Source: a bacterium (GTDB taxonomy: Bacteria > UBP14 > UBA6098 > JAFGQG01). Taken from it: a stretch of DNA of 33,676 bases. The position numbers and the translations under genes were made by a program. Under the pieces are notes generated by a model, which ran no database searches, was not told where the DNA came from, and saw nothing but the letters and a program-made list of their open reading frames with translations. This document shows, piece by piece, positions 17,546 to 26,428 of this stretch (position 1 is the stretch's first letter; each line of letters starts with the position of its first letter). The stretch is from contig JAFGGQ010000168.1 in assembly GCA_016930435.1 (NCBI GenBank), positions 1 through 33,676 of the forward strand, given 5' to 3'.

Positions 17546-19585
17546 ATGTCGATAAGGACTTCACTATTTTTAACAGTGTTGGTTTTAACACTAATATTCA
17601 CCTCCTCGTTTGCCTGGATCTATCATGGCAACTACGGTTATTATCATGATGAGGCCCGGGACATCGTTATCTGTGCAGATGGAGGGTTTTTTATTACCGG
17701 GCGTTCATTGGCCTGGGCAGCGGGTGACTACGATTGGGAGGTTTTTCTGGCGAAAATTGATGCCATGGGTAACGAGGAGTGGGTCAATCATTACGGGCAG
17801 ATCGGGGAGGGTTACTACGATGCCGGCTGGAGCTTGTGCGCAACGCCCGATTCGGGTTGCCTGATTGCTGGTAAAACCCAGTCGCCCCAATGGTGTTCTT
17901 ACCCTTACTGGGACAATATGCTTTTGGTAAGGGTTGACAAATACGGCGATACCCTTTGGACCAATGCCCATGGGGGTTACTATTTTGACCGCGCCTGGTC
18001 CATAATCTCTATTCCCGGTACCAACGAGTTCTATATTGCCGGTTGTACTCACACTCATGGGCCGGGCACCCCTGATGCCGACCAATCCAATATGTGGGTG
18101 ATGAGGGTGGACTCCCTTGGAAATATCATTTATCAGAACGCCTGGGGCAATTTTCTTCCAGGCACATCCGATTGCCGGTGGTGCTGTTTGGCGCACGACG
18201 GGGGCGTAGTTATCGCCGGAAATACCGCCGATCACGACACTACCTATACCGAAGATGATACCCCGATTACTCGCCGGATCTGTAAGACCGCAGTTGTGAA
18301 ATATGATGAAGAATGCAACCAGGAATGGGAAAGGATATACGATAACCGCTACTTCCATTATACACGGGGAATCACCCCATCACTTGATAGCGGATATGTA
18401 GTAACCACCTACGATTGGGATCCAAATGTAACCTGGGTCTTAAAATTGGATATAGATGGCGATACCCTTTGGACCAAGCATATCTCACTGGATTCCACAG
18501 GTACCAGGGCGAGGGTGAATTATTATATGGTTTGTCCCGCGCCGGACAGCGGTTTTTATTTCGCTGGCGGAGGGGGCGGCGCTGCCGTTATACTATACCT
18601 GGATCAGCATGGCAACGAGGTTTGGGAATATGGTTTTGATTGGGGCAGTGAATCCGAGAACTTTTTATCCTGTAAAATGACCCCGGACAGTGGCTGCGTA
18701 GCTACCGGAGTAACCTACTCTTATTATCACCACTCATATATGGATGTATTTGCCGGGCGGGTGGACCGCTGGGGACATGACGTTTCCTACTACCACCTCC
18801 TATCCGGATGGGTCTTCGACCAGATTACCATGGAACCAATCGCCGGTGTGAATATTTACGATACCACATCGACTTACAGCACCACCAGCCTTCACGGGGA
18901 TTCCGTGGGCATCTATTATATTGATGATATCGTAAGCGGGAATTATACCTTCAAAGCTGAGCATCCGGATTACCGTACCCGCTTCATCGACCTCAGCTTC
19001 TCAACCTTCGGCCACCAGGATTTCTACTTGATACCGGCAGTTGGTTTCAACCTCAGCGGAATGGTCGTTGATGAATCCGAGGTCCCAATTGATGGAGCAA
19101 TACTTACCGCTGTTACTGCTGAAATGACAATAGTAGATACTTCCTGTTGCGGAGGCCACTATTTACTCGGAGACATCCCGGGATATATGGTCGCTACTGT
19201 TACCATCGTAGCTGACAGCTTTCTACCTGAAACCCTGTGCATTAACCTGCGAAATCACCTGGAACGCAATATCCGGATTATCAGCAGTACCCGTATAACT
19301 GATAGAGGACCACTCACTCCCCAAAAATCAGATATCAGTTGCTATCCTAATCCCTTCAATGCATCCTGCAGGATTGAAGTGCTCGAATCGGGTAAACTTC
19401 AAGATATAACTTATATCCGTATTTATGACCTATTGGGTAATCTGGTTGAGCAGTTCGGGCCGGAAACCTTTGCTGATAATCGCGTAACCTGGACCCCGGA
19501 GCCCATACTATCCAGCGGCATTTACCTAATTTCATGCAGTAGCGGGGATATGATCATCAATAAAAGGATCGTACTATTAAAATAG
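17546..19585 (+). CDS. Secreted propeller-like protein with carboxypeptidase-regulatory and sorting-type domains
   Basis: A 679-residue exported protein of unknown function. After a signal peptide (cleavage near Ala23) residues 24-415 hold repeats of the type DGGFFITGRS...VFLAKIDAMGNEEW, with recurrent PDSGCLIAG-like and VDKYGDTLW-like segments. This is the pattern of delta-60/PQQ-like beta-propeller repeats in secreted proteins of FCB lineages. Two carboxypeptidase-regulatory-like beta domains follow (about 418-495 and 500-580), with openings such as LSGWVFDQITMEPIAG and LSGMVVDESEVPIDG. The last ~85 residues (CYPNPFNASCR to RIVLLK) are the same sorting-type domain as in the M1 and S8 proteins. 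No catalytic motif is visible. It may be a surface binding or scaffold protein. AGGAG lies five bases before the ATG. Confidence 0.8.
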   Translation: MSIRTSLFLTVLVLTLIFTSSFAWIYHGNYGYYHDEARDIVICADGGFFITGRSLAWAAGDYDWEVFLAKIDAMGNEEWVNHYGQIGEGYYDAGWSLCATPDSGCLIAGKTQSPQWCSYPYWDNMLLVRVDKYGDTLWTNAHGGYYFDRAWSIISIPGTNEFYIAGCTHTHGPGTPDADQSNMWVMRVDSLGNIIYQNAWGNFLPGTSDCRWCCLAHDGGVVIAGNTADHDTTYTEDDTPITRRICKTAVVKYDEECNQEWERIYDNRYFHYTRGITPSLDSGYVVTTYDWDPNVTWVLKLDIDGDTLWTKHISLDSTGTRARVNYYMVCPAPDSGFYFAGGGGGAAVILYLDQHGNEVWEYGFDWGSESENFLSCKMTPDSGCVATGVTYSYYHHSYMDVFAGRVDRWGHDVSYYHLLSGWVFDQITMEPIAGVNIYDTTSTYSTTSLHGDSVGIYYIDDIVSGNYTFKAEHPDYRTRFIDLSFSTFGHQDFYLIPAVGFNLSGMVVDESEVPIDGAILTAVTAEMTIVDTSCCGGHYLLGDIPGYMVATVTIVADSFLPETLCINLRNHLERNIRIISSTRITDRGPLTPQKSDISCYPNPFNASCRIEVLESGKLQDITYIRIYDLLGNLVEQFGPETFADNRVTWTPEPILSSGIYLISCSSGDMIINKRIVLLK

Positions 19586-19595
19586 AATATCTAAA

Positions 19596-20225
19596 ATGCA
19601 ACGCTTGTTTTTCATAATGTCTCTGACCTTTTTATTCTCTTCTGCGCCTGAAGCGGCTTATGAATTCCCCCTGCTCTTAGGAGTGGGAAGCGGAGGTTTG
19701 AAATCTTACCAGATAACCACTTCAGCAGGTTTGCGAAACTTCCGGGAATGGCCCCTTCCCTGGACCGACCTTAATTTTAATGCGCATTTAAACCTGAAAT
19801 ACAGGGCTCATTACTATGATAAAGGCCAAGATACACGTGAAGGGCTTTACAACCAAATTATGCTGAATTTCAGGTTTGGAAGTATATATATCATCCGGGA
19901 CCTCGCCAGCGTGGGTCTGGCAGGAGGATTATGCTATTCCCGATTCCATGATTTCAAGACTTTCTTACCCTTAATGGGCTTTAGTTTCAATGCAGACTAT
20001 TCCTTCTTATGGGAAAAAGACCTCTTGCTTATGGAAGGATTCATCATGTTCGCTCAGGATTATATGCTATGCGAGGTTATACTATCCGGCTATGTTTACC
20101 GGAATTTCAGAATATATAGCGCTTTTTCCTATGACGGGGAATTTGACCATTATTCCCATAAAGGCTATAATAATGCTATGTTATGGGCTTTTGGAGTGGA
20201 GTATTCAACCATTAACGAAAGATGA
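19596..20225 (+). CDS. Small exported protein, possible outer-membrane beta-barrel
   Basis: A 209-residue protein with an N-terminal signal (MQRLFFIMSLTFLFSS). I do not recognise the family. The mature part is rich in aromatic residues and has alternating hydrophobic/polar strands with Gly and Tyr turns, such as LNFRFGSIYIIRDLASVGL, and aromatic strand ends. The pattern fits an 8-stranded outer-membrane barrel of about 190 residues. Unlike classic barrels it does not end in Phe, and its last residues are charged. It follows the propeller protein by ten bases, has no clear ribosome binding site, and precedes the paired Asp-box proteins, so it is probably in the same transcript. It could anchor or export a neighbour, but that is only contextual inference. 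Confidence 0.6.
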   Translation: MQRLFFIMSLTFLFSSAPEAAYEFPLLLGVGSGGLKSYQITTSAGLRNFREWPLPWTDLNFNAHLNLKYRAHYYDKGQDTREGLYNQIMLNFRFGSIYIIRDLASVGLAGGLCYSRFHDFKTFLPLMGFSFNADYSFLWEKDLLLMEGFIMFAQDYMLCEVILSGYVYRNFRIYSAFSYDGEFDHYSHKGYNNAMLWAFGVEYSTINER

Positions 20226-20253
20226 AAAAGATTAGATTTATCAGGGAGGTTTG

Positions 20254-23200
20254 ATGCTAATAAAACGTTTGATTATTTTGGGAACCCTGATTCTGTGCTT
20301 AACTGCCTTTTCCGCAAACAGTGCTAACATAGTAGCCCGGGAAGTTTATGGAGTAGGTTCTGGTTTGAATAACCAGCGGACAATCGTCCGGGACTCGGAG
20401 GGAAATCTCTATGTTGCTTATCCTGGCTTTGATGGCTTCAATTACCAGATCTTCGTAGCATTTTCCGAAGACCGGGGAGAGAGCTGGGAAAGTGAGTGGG
20501 CTATTATCACGGAGGGTGAACTTGACAATATACAGGTTACCCTGGCGATAGACTCACACGATACCTTGCACCTCGTATGGTGCGGAAATCTAAGCGCTAA
20601 TGATGCGGACCTTATGTACCGCAGATATCCAGGTGGAGTTAACACTGTTATCTGCACCCAAACGGGTTATCCGGGGGCGCATTGTCCTTCCCTGGCAGTG
20701 GGTCCGGATGATGATCTCCATGTAGTCTATAGCGGTTGTCCTCAATCCTGGCTGGTCCGTTATCTTCATTATGATCGCCGAAGCGGGTCATGGGAAGCGC
20801 CTGTGGACATCGGCACTCATACCCCCTCCCGTTGGCCATCTGTGGAAGTTAACAGCGATAATGAAGTCCATGTGATCTACCGTAACCAACCCGCTGCTCA
20901 TTATCAGGCAGCTCACCGGGCTTGTGTCGGCGGGATATGGCAGCCCGTCGAACAAATAGATGCAGTACTAAATTCCATGGAATACACTTCTATCTTCATC
21001 GATGAGAATGACCATATTCATGCGGTTTGGCTTCTCCGCAACACCTTCTACGGAAATCCCGACACCATCCGTTACCGCCGCTATGCATACGGGGATTGGG
21101 AGGAAATCCTTACCATTTTCGGAATTGACACATCTTTGACCTACAGTGGCGATGTCGTCGTCGATGCCGAAAGCACCTGTTATGTATTCTATCATGATTT
21201 CGATTCATGCTACATGCGGCGGTCATGCTGTGGGGGCACAGATTTTGAACCCGAGATTACTATAACAACATTGCCGGGCTGCAAATTTCCAAACGCCCGG
21301 GGCTCAAAATACCCCTATTTCAACCGTGTCGAGAGTGCATGTATCGATTTCGTTTATACCTGGCGTCACCCCGACTCCACCGTAAATTACCTGATGTATG
21401 ACAATCTCTGTCCCTATACTCCCGAGACAACCGCAATTTCAGCCCGGTTTATCTTCCCGGAGGAGGGCTCATATACATCCTGCCAGGACCAGTCCATCCT
21501 TATCTCGTTTTCCAGCGAGGAAACAATGATAGAGCGTCTGGATATTCCAAGCCTGGCAACAACTACTGAGTATTTCGATACACTGACCGATAGCTGGCGC
21601 CCCGCAGTCGAAGTCCACTATTCCGGTTGGGGCTCCTATCTGCTGCCTGGAAGCAGCTGGCTCTGGGACAGTACCTACTCCGGTTCTATATATTACCGCT
21701 GTTTAACCTTCCGCAGCATTTTTGAAACTCCGCCCGGAGCAATTATCGATTCCGCATTTGTGACCATGTACGCAGATAACAGCGCTACTTTCCTTATGAA
21801 TGGCATCGTGATCGGGATGGACGACGACGGTTCAACCTGGAATCATGCTTTCACATTCGATATGCTCCCTTACATGCACGGGGGAATTGATACACTTTCC
21901 GCTGTCGTATGTGATCTGACCGGCGTAGCGGTAGGTTTTAACTTCCTGGCCTCGGTATTTTACAGGGTTAATTGCGAGATCGATTCGAGTTCAATTATCT
22001 TCTCCATTAACAGCGAACGTTATGAACTGGGGGATGGCTACCTGAACCTTGCCCTGGATACACTCCTGGTCTGGACCCCATTAGAACCTCTTGAAGACGG
22101 GGATACATTGAACGCTTTCCTGATCGCTTTGGAGGATAATTGCGGTGGGATACTGGAAACTCCAATATCCAGAACCTTTTACGTGGACCTTTCCCCACCT
22201 GTAATTACGAATATCATCCCTCCACCGGGAAGCATGGCCGACGGGATATTCCCTACCATCCAGTTCTGCCTGAACGATCAGTTCTCGGGTGTTGATACCA
22301 GCTCGCTAATTTTACTCGTTGACGACAGCCTTTCGATCCCATCTATATCCTGGAACGAGGACCACTGGGAGGTCAGCTGGACACCGGAAGAGGCATTCAG
22401 CTCCGGAGGAGAGGTCAGGATTTGTCTTATTGTTACCGATTCTACAGATTATTGCGCGGACAATATTCTTGATACATGCTGGTATTTTATGATAAATACA
22501 GATACGCTATTCCTAACTTTACCGGAAACTTCCGCTTATGCTGGTGATACCATTCTGATACCGGTTTATTCCGGAGATGTATCGGGTCTTTTTATTACTT
22601 CAATTTCCATGTGTATTTGGAGCGATCCCGCAGTCCTTCAACCGCTGGGGATTCAGACTCCCGGTTCCATCCTCGGATCCTGGTCAGACATAAATGATAC
22701 CATTACTGAAAGTACGATATGCCTGGAGGCTTCAGGAACTGCTTTATCAGGTGATTCAGTACTGGTCTTTTTAAAGTATGTAGTAAACGCTGAGGGATAT
22801 GGCGGACTATATTCAAGTCTCGATTTCGATCTTCTTATCTGCAATGAAGGCTCAATCAATACTGTAACCCAGAATGGCATTCTAACCATTCTCTGGAATT
22901 ATCCCGAATGGTTATCTGACTTGGTATTTTCAAGTCCGATTTTTCCCAACAGCAACACCTTGACCTTTGGGGTTTCCCGGACCGGTAGTGAAGGTTTCGA
23001 TCCCGGACTGGACATTATCTGGTTACCCAGCGGGGAAGCTTTTATGTCATGTTTTCCACTTGACGATACTGATTATCCCCATATTCAGAAACTGGACAGA
23101 GATATACGTTACTCCCGGGAGTTGCCCGTCACCTGGCTGGTTGATTTAAAAATCGATCCGGAAAGCGCTTCATGGGAAGTCGAATGGTTCCCCGAGTATC

Positions 23201-23769
23201 TTCCTGAAGGCAAACTGGAGATTTACAAGCTGGATGGTCCGCATTTCGATATGCATACTAACAACGTCTTCCGTGGTACCGGAAATGATTATCTTTTTAT
23301 TACATATTCTCATCCCGGTATTGCGACTCCGGTGATCAGTCTTGAATACGGGTGGAATCTGATTTCTTTCCCGGTAATACCCACCGGTTCCAGAACATTT
23401 GGTGAGCTTTTACCTGCTATGGCTGGTGCAGCTTACTGGTACAATCCATTGATCAGAAGCTATGAAGAAAAAACATTCCCGGAAGCTGGAAAAGGTTACT
23501 GGATATTTTCCACCGAACCCGCTGAATTAATTATCGGCGGAATGGAAGTGGATCATTATGTTGTTCCTGTTTACCCCGGTTGGAATTTGATCGGGGTTCC
23601 CTTCTCACCGGTAGGTACGGTTCCAACATCTACCGATTGCTGGGGCTTTGATCACGAAATGGGAAGATATGAAGATGCTTCAGGAATATTGGAATTATGG
23701 AAAGGGTACTGGTACTTCTCCGGTTCTGAAGGGACATTGAGTGCTGACAGCACCGGTTTATGGCCATAA
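20254..23769 (+). CDS. Large secreted Asp-box propeller protein with Ig-like and cohesin-like domains (paralogue 1)
   Basis: About 1171 residues; I start at ATG 20254 rather than the TTG one codon upstream, because GGGAGG (20244-20249) is better spaced. After a signal peptide, residues ~25-390 form a sialidase-like propeller with an Asp-box (SEDRGESW) and repeated DSHDTLHLVW, DDLHVVYSG, ENDHIHAVW segments. Next come Cys-containing beta domains (SCQDQSILISF), an Ig-like PPVITNIIPPPGS domain, and a region near residues 750-875 resembling a cohesin fold (AGDTILIPV, then DPAVLQPLGIQTPGSIL). The C-terminus has two GWNLI repeats (GWNLISFPV, GWNLIGVPF) with GKGYWIF or WKGYWYF, seen in exported proteins of candidate phyla. 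It lacks the PNPFN domain. No sialidase Arg triad is evident, so glycan binding is more likely than hydrolysis. Confidence 0.82.
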   Translation: MLIKRLIILGTLILCLTAFSANSANIVAREVYGVGSGLNNQRTIVRDSEGNLYVAYPGFDGFNYQIFVAFSEDRGESWESEWAIITEGELDNIQVTLAIDSHDTLHLVWCGNLSANDADLMYRRYPGGVNTVICTQTGYPGAHCPSLAVGPDDDLHVVYSGCPQSWLVRYLHYDRRSGSWEAPVDIGTHTPSRWPSVEVNSDNEVHVIYRNQPAAHYQAAHRACVGGIWQPVEQIDAVLNSMEYTSIFIDENDHIHAVWLLRNTFYGNPDTIRYRRYAYGDWEEILTIFGIDTSLTYSGDVVVDAESTCYVFYHDFDSCYMRRSCCGGTDFEPEITITTLPGCKFPNARGSKYPYFNRVESACIDFVYTWRHPDSTVNYLMYDNLCPYTPETTAISARFIFPEEGSYTSCQDQSILISFSSEETMIERLDIPSLATTTEYFDTLTDSWRPAVEVHYSGWGSYLLPGSSWLWDSTYSGSIYYRCLTFRSIFETPPGAIIDSAFVTMYADNSATFLMNGIVIGMDDDGSTWNHAFTFDMLPYMHGGIDTLSAVVCDLTGVAVGFNFLASVFYRVNCEIDSSSIIFSINSERYELGDGYLNLALDTLLVWTPLEPLEDGDTLNAFLIALEDNCGGILETPISRTFYVDLSPPVITNIIPPPGSMADGIFPTIQFCLNDQFSGVDTSSLILLVDDSLSIPSISWNEDHWEVSWTPEEAFSSGGEVRICLIVTDSTDYCADNILDTCWYFMINTDTLFLTLPETSAYAGDTILIPVYSGDVSGLFITSISMCIWSDPAVLQPLGIQTPGSILGSWSDINDTITESTICLEASGTALSGDSVLVFLKYVVNAEGYGGLYSSLDFDLLICNEGSINTVTQNGILTILWNYPEWLSDLVFSSPIFPNSNTLTFGVSRTGSEGFDPGLDIIWLPSGEAFMSCFPLDDTDYPHIQKLDRDIRYSRELPVTWLVDLKIDPESASWEVEWFPEYLPEGKLEIYKLDGPHFDMHTNNVFRGTGNDYLFITYSHPGIATPVISLEYGWNLISFPVIPTGSRTFGELLPAMAGAAYWYNPLIRSYEEKTFPEAGKGYWIFSTEPAELIIGGMEVDHYVVPVYPGWNLIGVPFSPVGTVPTSTDCWGFDHEMGRYEDASGILELWKGYWYFSGSEGTLSADSTGLWP

Positions 23770-23781
23770 ATTAATAAAAAA

Positions 23782-26370
23782 ATGAAAAAAACGCTGATTA
23801 TATTTACCTTTCTGACCATTCTTATTTGTTCCGGGTTGACCGGCGTAAGCTCTGCGGTATTGGTTGCCCGTAATGTTCATCCATCCGCCGCCGGCCTGAA
23901 TAACCAGCGCCAGATCGTCCGTGATTCCAGCGGAAAATTATACATTGCCTATCCCGGTTATGATGGCGCTCACTGGCAAATTTTCATTGCCTGTTCTGAC
24001 GATAATGGGGCTACCTGGGACCCACTGTGGGCGACTATAACTTCCAATGCTTTGGATGACCTTCAGGTCACCTTGGCTATCGACTCACACGATACTCTGC
24101 ATTTAGTCTGGAAGGGCAACCTGGCTTCCAACGATGCGGATTTGATGTACCGTAAGTATCCTGGTGGTTCGAACTATTCGATCTGCAATAGTACTTCATA
24201 TCCGGGGGCAAACTGCCCTTCACTCGCCGTTGGACCCAATGATGACCTTCATGTAGCTTATTCCGGATGCCCTTCTTCCTGGAGTATTCGTTATTTGCAT
24301 TTTAACCGTAGTACGGGAACGTGGGATCCGCCAGAAAACGTAAGTTTTCTTAATCCGTCCCGGTGGCCCTCGATAGAAGCGGATAGCGCTAACGATGTTC
24401 ATATAATTTATCGAAATCAACCAGCTTCACACTACCGGGTAGCCCATAAGGCTAAAATTAGCGGGATATGGCAACCCGTAGAACAATTAGACATACTGCT
24501 TAATTCGGTGGAGTACACCTCTCTCTTTATTGATAACCAGGAAAATCTCCATGCCACATGGGTGTACAGGAATACCTTCTACGGTAACCCTGATACGGTC
24601 AAGTACCGTCGGTATAACGATAACACCGGTACGTGGGAGGGTGTACGCCGTATCTTCGGAACTACTCTCTCCCTGACTTATGATGGTGATGTAGTGGTGG
24701 ATACAAGCGGCAACATCTACGTGCTTTACCATATTTTCGATTCATGTTTCGTTACAAAATCCACTGATAACGGAGTTACTTTTTCGGGGGATAGTTGTTT
24801 TACGTCATTTCTGGGCTCCCGTTATCCAAACGCCCGGGGTTCCAAATACCCACCCTTTAACCGGGTAACAGATGGCTGTCTGGACGTAGTATATACCTGG
24901 ACCCATCCCGACAGTATGGTAAGTTACCTGGTCTATGATAACCTATGCGGGATCATCCCCGAAGAGGAGGAAACAACCTGGCTTTGTGCTAATTTTATCG
25001 AGCCCAATGAAAACAGCTACAGCTCCTGCTCCGACCAGCAAATTGTCCTGAATGTTGGCTGTTGTGATATAGGGGATTCAATGCGATTCATCTCCAATAC
25101 GAACTCGGTGGAGTTCCTTGATTCCACCACCATGACCTGGGAACCGGCATTCGCCCCTGATCCTTCTATTTGGCTTTCCTTGACCCATATCCCTGATGCG
25201 GTCTGGATTTGGACCGATGATTATCCTGCACCAAGCTACCATGGCGATTGGTTCCGAAGCATCATAAACAGCGGATGCAGTGAGATCGATTCAGCCTGGA
25301 TCGGAGTGCAATGTGATAACCAGGCTACTGTTTATATGAATGGGACCTATGTGGATACCACGCATGGAAATTCCGGTTCTGGTTATGCCGGCTGGCGAAC
25401 ACGTTATGAATTTAACCTTACCCCTTATATGCATGGTGGGCTGGATACACTGACGTTCATAGGATTCAACTCCGGCGGCCAGGCTGGTCTGATTTTTGAG
25501 GTGTTCGTACTCTGCAAAGGGGCTTGCTGCGGGGAGATCGAACCTGCCGGATTCGAATTCTCGGTCAACGGAGAGTCTTTTTTCATCTCCGATCCCGAAT
25601 TATCCTTTGATGGTGATTCCCTGCTAACCTTCACCCCATTGCCACCCGATACTTTCGGGAACGGGGATACAATCCACGCATGCCTGCTGAATGCGGCTGA
25701 CACCTGCGGCGGAGTGCTGGATTCCGTAATCTGCAGGTACTTCTTTATTGACCTATTACCCCCCGCGATCCGGGGAATCCAACCCGCTATCGATACCACT
25801 ATTACCGATACCACTTTCATCCTTGAATTCTTCCTGCATGATTCCCTTTCCGGCCTCGATACAACCAGCATCTTCTTAAATGTAAACGGAATGGAAATAA
25901 CTCCGCTGATCGACTGGCAGGACAGTTTATGGTATCTTAATTGGAGCCCTCCCTCAGCATTCAGACGGGGAGACACTATTAATATATGTCTGGTCGCATC
26001 AGACACTACGGATTATTGCCCCGACAATGTTCTGGATACTTGCTGGTCATTTTACATACAGCCCTGCGTGCCCATTGAAACCTGGCTGCTCTGCCCGGCT
26101 ACTACAGACTGGTCATCATGCACAACCCAGGTTTCCCGGTTTGGAGCCCGGGATTCCACAGGTTTCGGAATCGATACCAGCAAGGTGTTTTTTTCCGCAA
26201 TAATCCAGCACGCCCCGGGTATTTTAGATACCATAATCCCAGACCATACCTTCAGATACTCTGATGATACACTTTTTATTGATGTTCGCGGAGAATGGGA
26301 GGACGGGGATACCGTTACTGTTATCCTTGATTCACTTTTCTCCAATGATGGGTGTAAAACTATACCCTGA
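23782..26370 (+). CDS. Secreted Asp-box propeller protein, shorter paralogue 2
   Basis: An 862-residue exported protein, a tandem duplicate of the preceding gene. The first ~390 residues align without large gaps, about 60% identical by eye. They include the same GLNNQR and IVRDS opening, the Asp-box (SDDNGATW) and the block VTLAIDSHDTLHLVW. The middle beta domains also correspond (SCSDQQIVLNV; TPYMHGGLDTL; SDTTDYCPDNVLDTCW). It then diverges. Where paralogue 1 has the cohesin-like and GWNLI regions, this one starts another Cys-containing Ig-like unit and stops at DSLFSNDGCKTIP, apparently in mid-domain. No other frame downstream resumes a homologous sequence. It may therefore be C-terminally truncated, or naturally ends so. 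It starts only 12 bases after paralogue 1 with no visible ribosome binding site. Confidence 0.8.
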   Translation: MKKTLIIFTFLTILICSGLTGVSSAVLVARNVHPSAAGLNNQRQIVRDSSGKLYIAYPGYDGAHWQIFIACSDDNGATWDPLWATITSNALDDLQVTLAIDSHDTLHLVWKGNLASNDADLMYRKYPGGSNYSICNSTSYPGANCPSLAVGPNDDLHVAYSGCPSSWSIRYLHFNRSTGTWDPPENVSFLNPSRWPSIEADSANDVHIIYRNQPASHYRVAHKAKISGIWQPVEQLDILLNSVEYTSLFIDNQENLHATWVYRNTFYGNPDTVKYRRYNDNTGTWEGVRRIFGTTLSLTYDGDVVVDTSGNIYVLYHIFDSCFVTKSTDNGVTFSGDSCFTSFLGSRYPNARGSKYPPFNRVTDGCLDVVYTWTHPDSMVSYLVYDNLCGIIPEEEETTWLCANFIEPNENSYSSCSDQQIVLNVGCCDIGDSMRFISNTNSVEFLDSTTMTWEPAFAPDPSIWLSLTHIPDAVWIWTDDYPAPSYHGDWFRSIINSGCSEIDSAWIGVQCDNQATVYMNGTYVDTTHGNSGSGYAGWRTRYEFNLTPYMHGGLDTLTFIGFNSGGQAGLIFEVFVLCKGACCGEIEPAGFEFSVNGESFFISDPELSFDGDSLLTFTPLPPDTFGNGDTIHACLLNAADTCGGVLDSVICRYFFIDLLPPAIRGIQPAIDTTITDTTFILEFFLHDSLSGLDTTSIFLNVNGMEITPLIDWQDSLWYLNWSPPSAFRRGDTINICLVASDTTDYCPDNVLDTCWSFYIQPCVPIETWLLCPATTDWSSCTTQVSRFGARDSTGFGIDTSKVFFSAIIQHAPGILDTIIPDHTFRYSDDTLFIDVRGEWEDGDTVTVILDSLFSNDGCKTIP

Positions 26371-26428
26371 TGGTATATTTATGGATACCTGACAATAATA
26401 TATTAATCATTAATATTCAGGAGGAAGC

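Larger units (their letters stand above)
20254..26370 (+). repeat. Tandem gene duplication of Asp-box propeller genes
   Basis: The first ~2.2 kb of each gene encode matching proteins in the same order (signal peptide, propeller, Cys-paired beta domain, Ig-like domain). DNA identity is clearly lower than protein identity, with many silent changes, so the duplication is not recent. The copies differ beyond the Ig-like domain. Confidence 0.8.

Noticed and set aside
11400-19585. Flagellar genes suggested by FlgD-like domains
   Set aside because: The domain here is a C-terminal module of secreted proteins; no flagellar hook or motor gene is present.
20254-26370. Active sialidases
   Set aside because: Asp-boxes and a propeller pattern are visible, but I cannot locate the Arg triad, Tyr/Glu pair or Asp of true sialidases.
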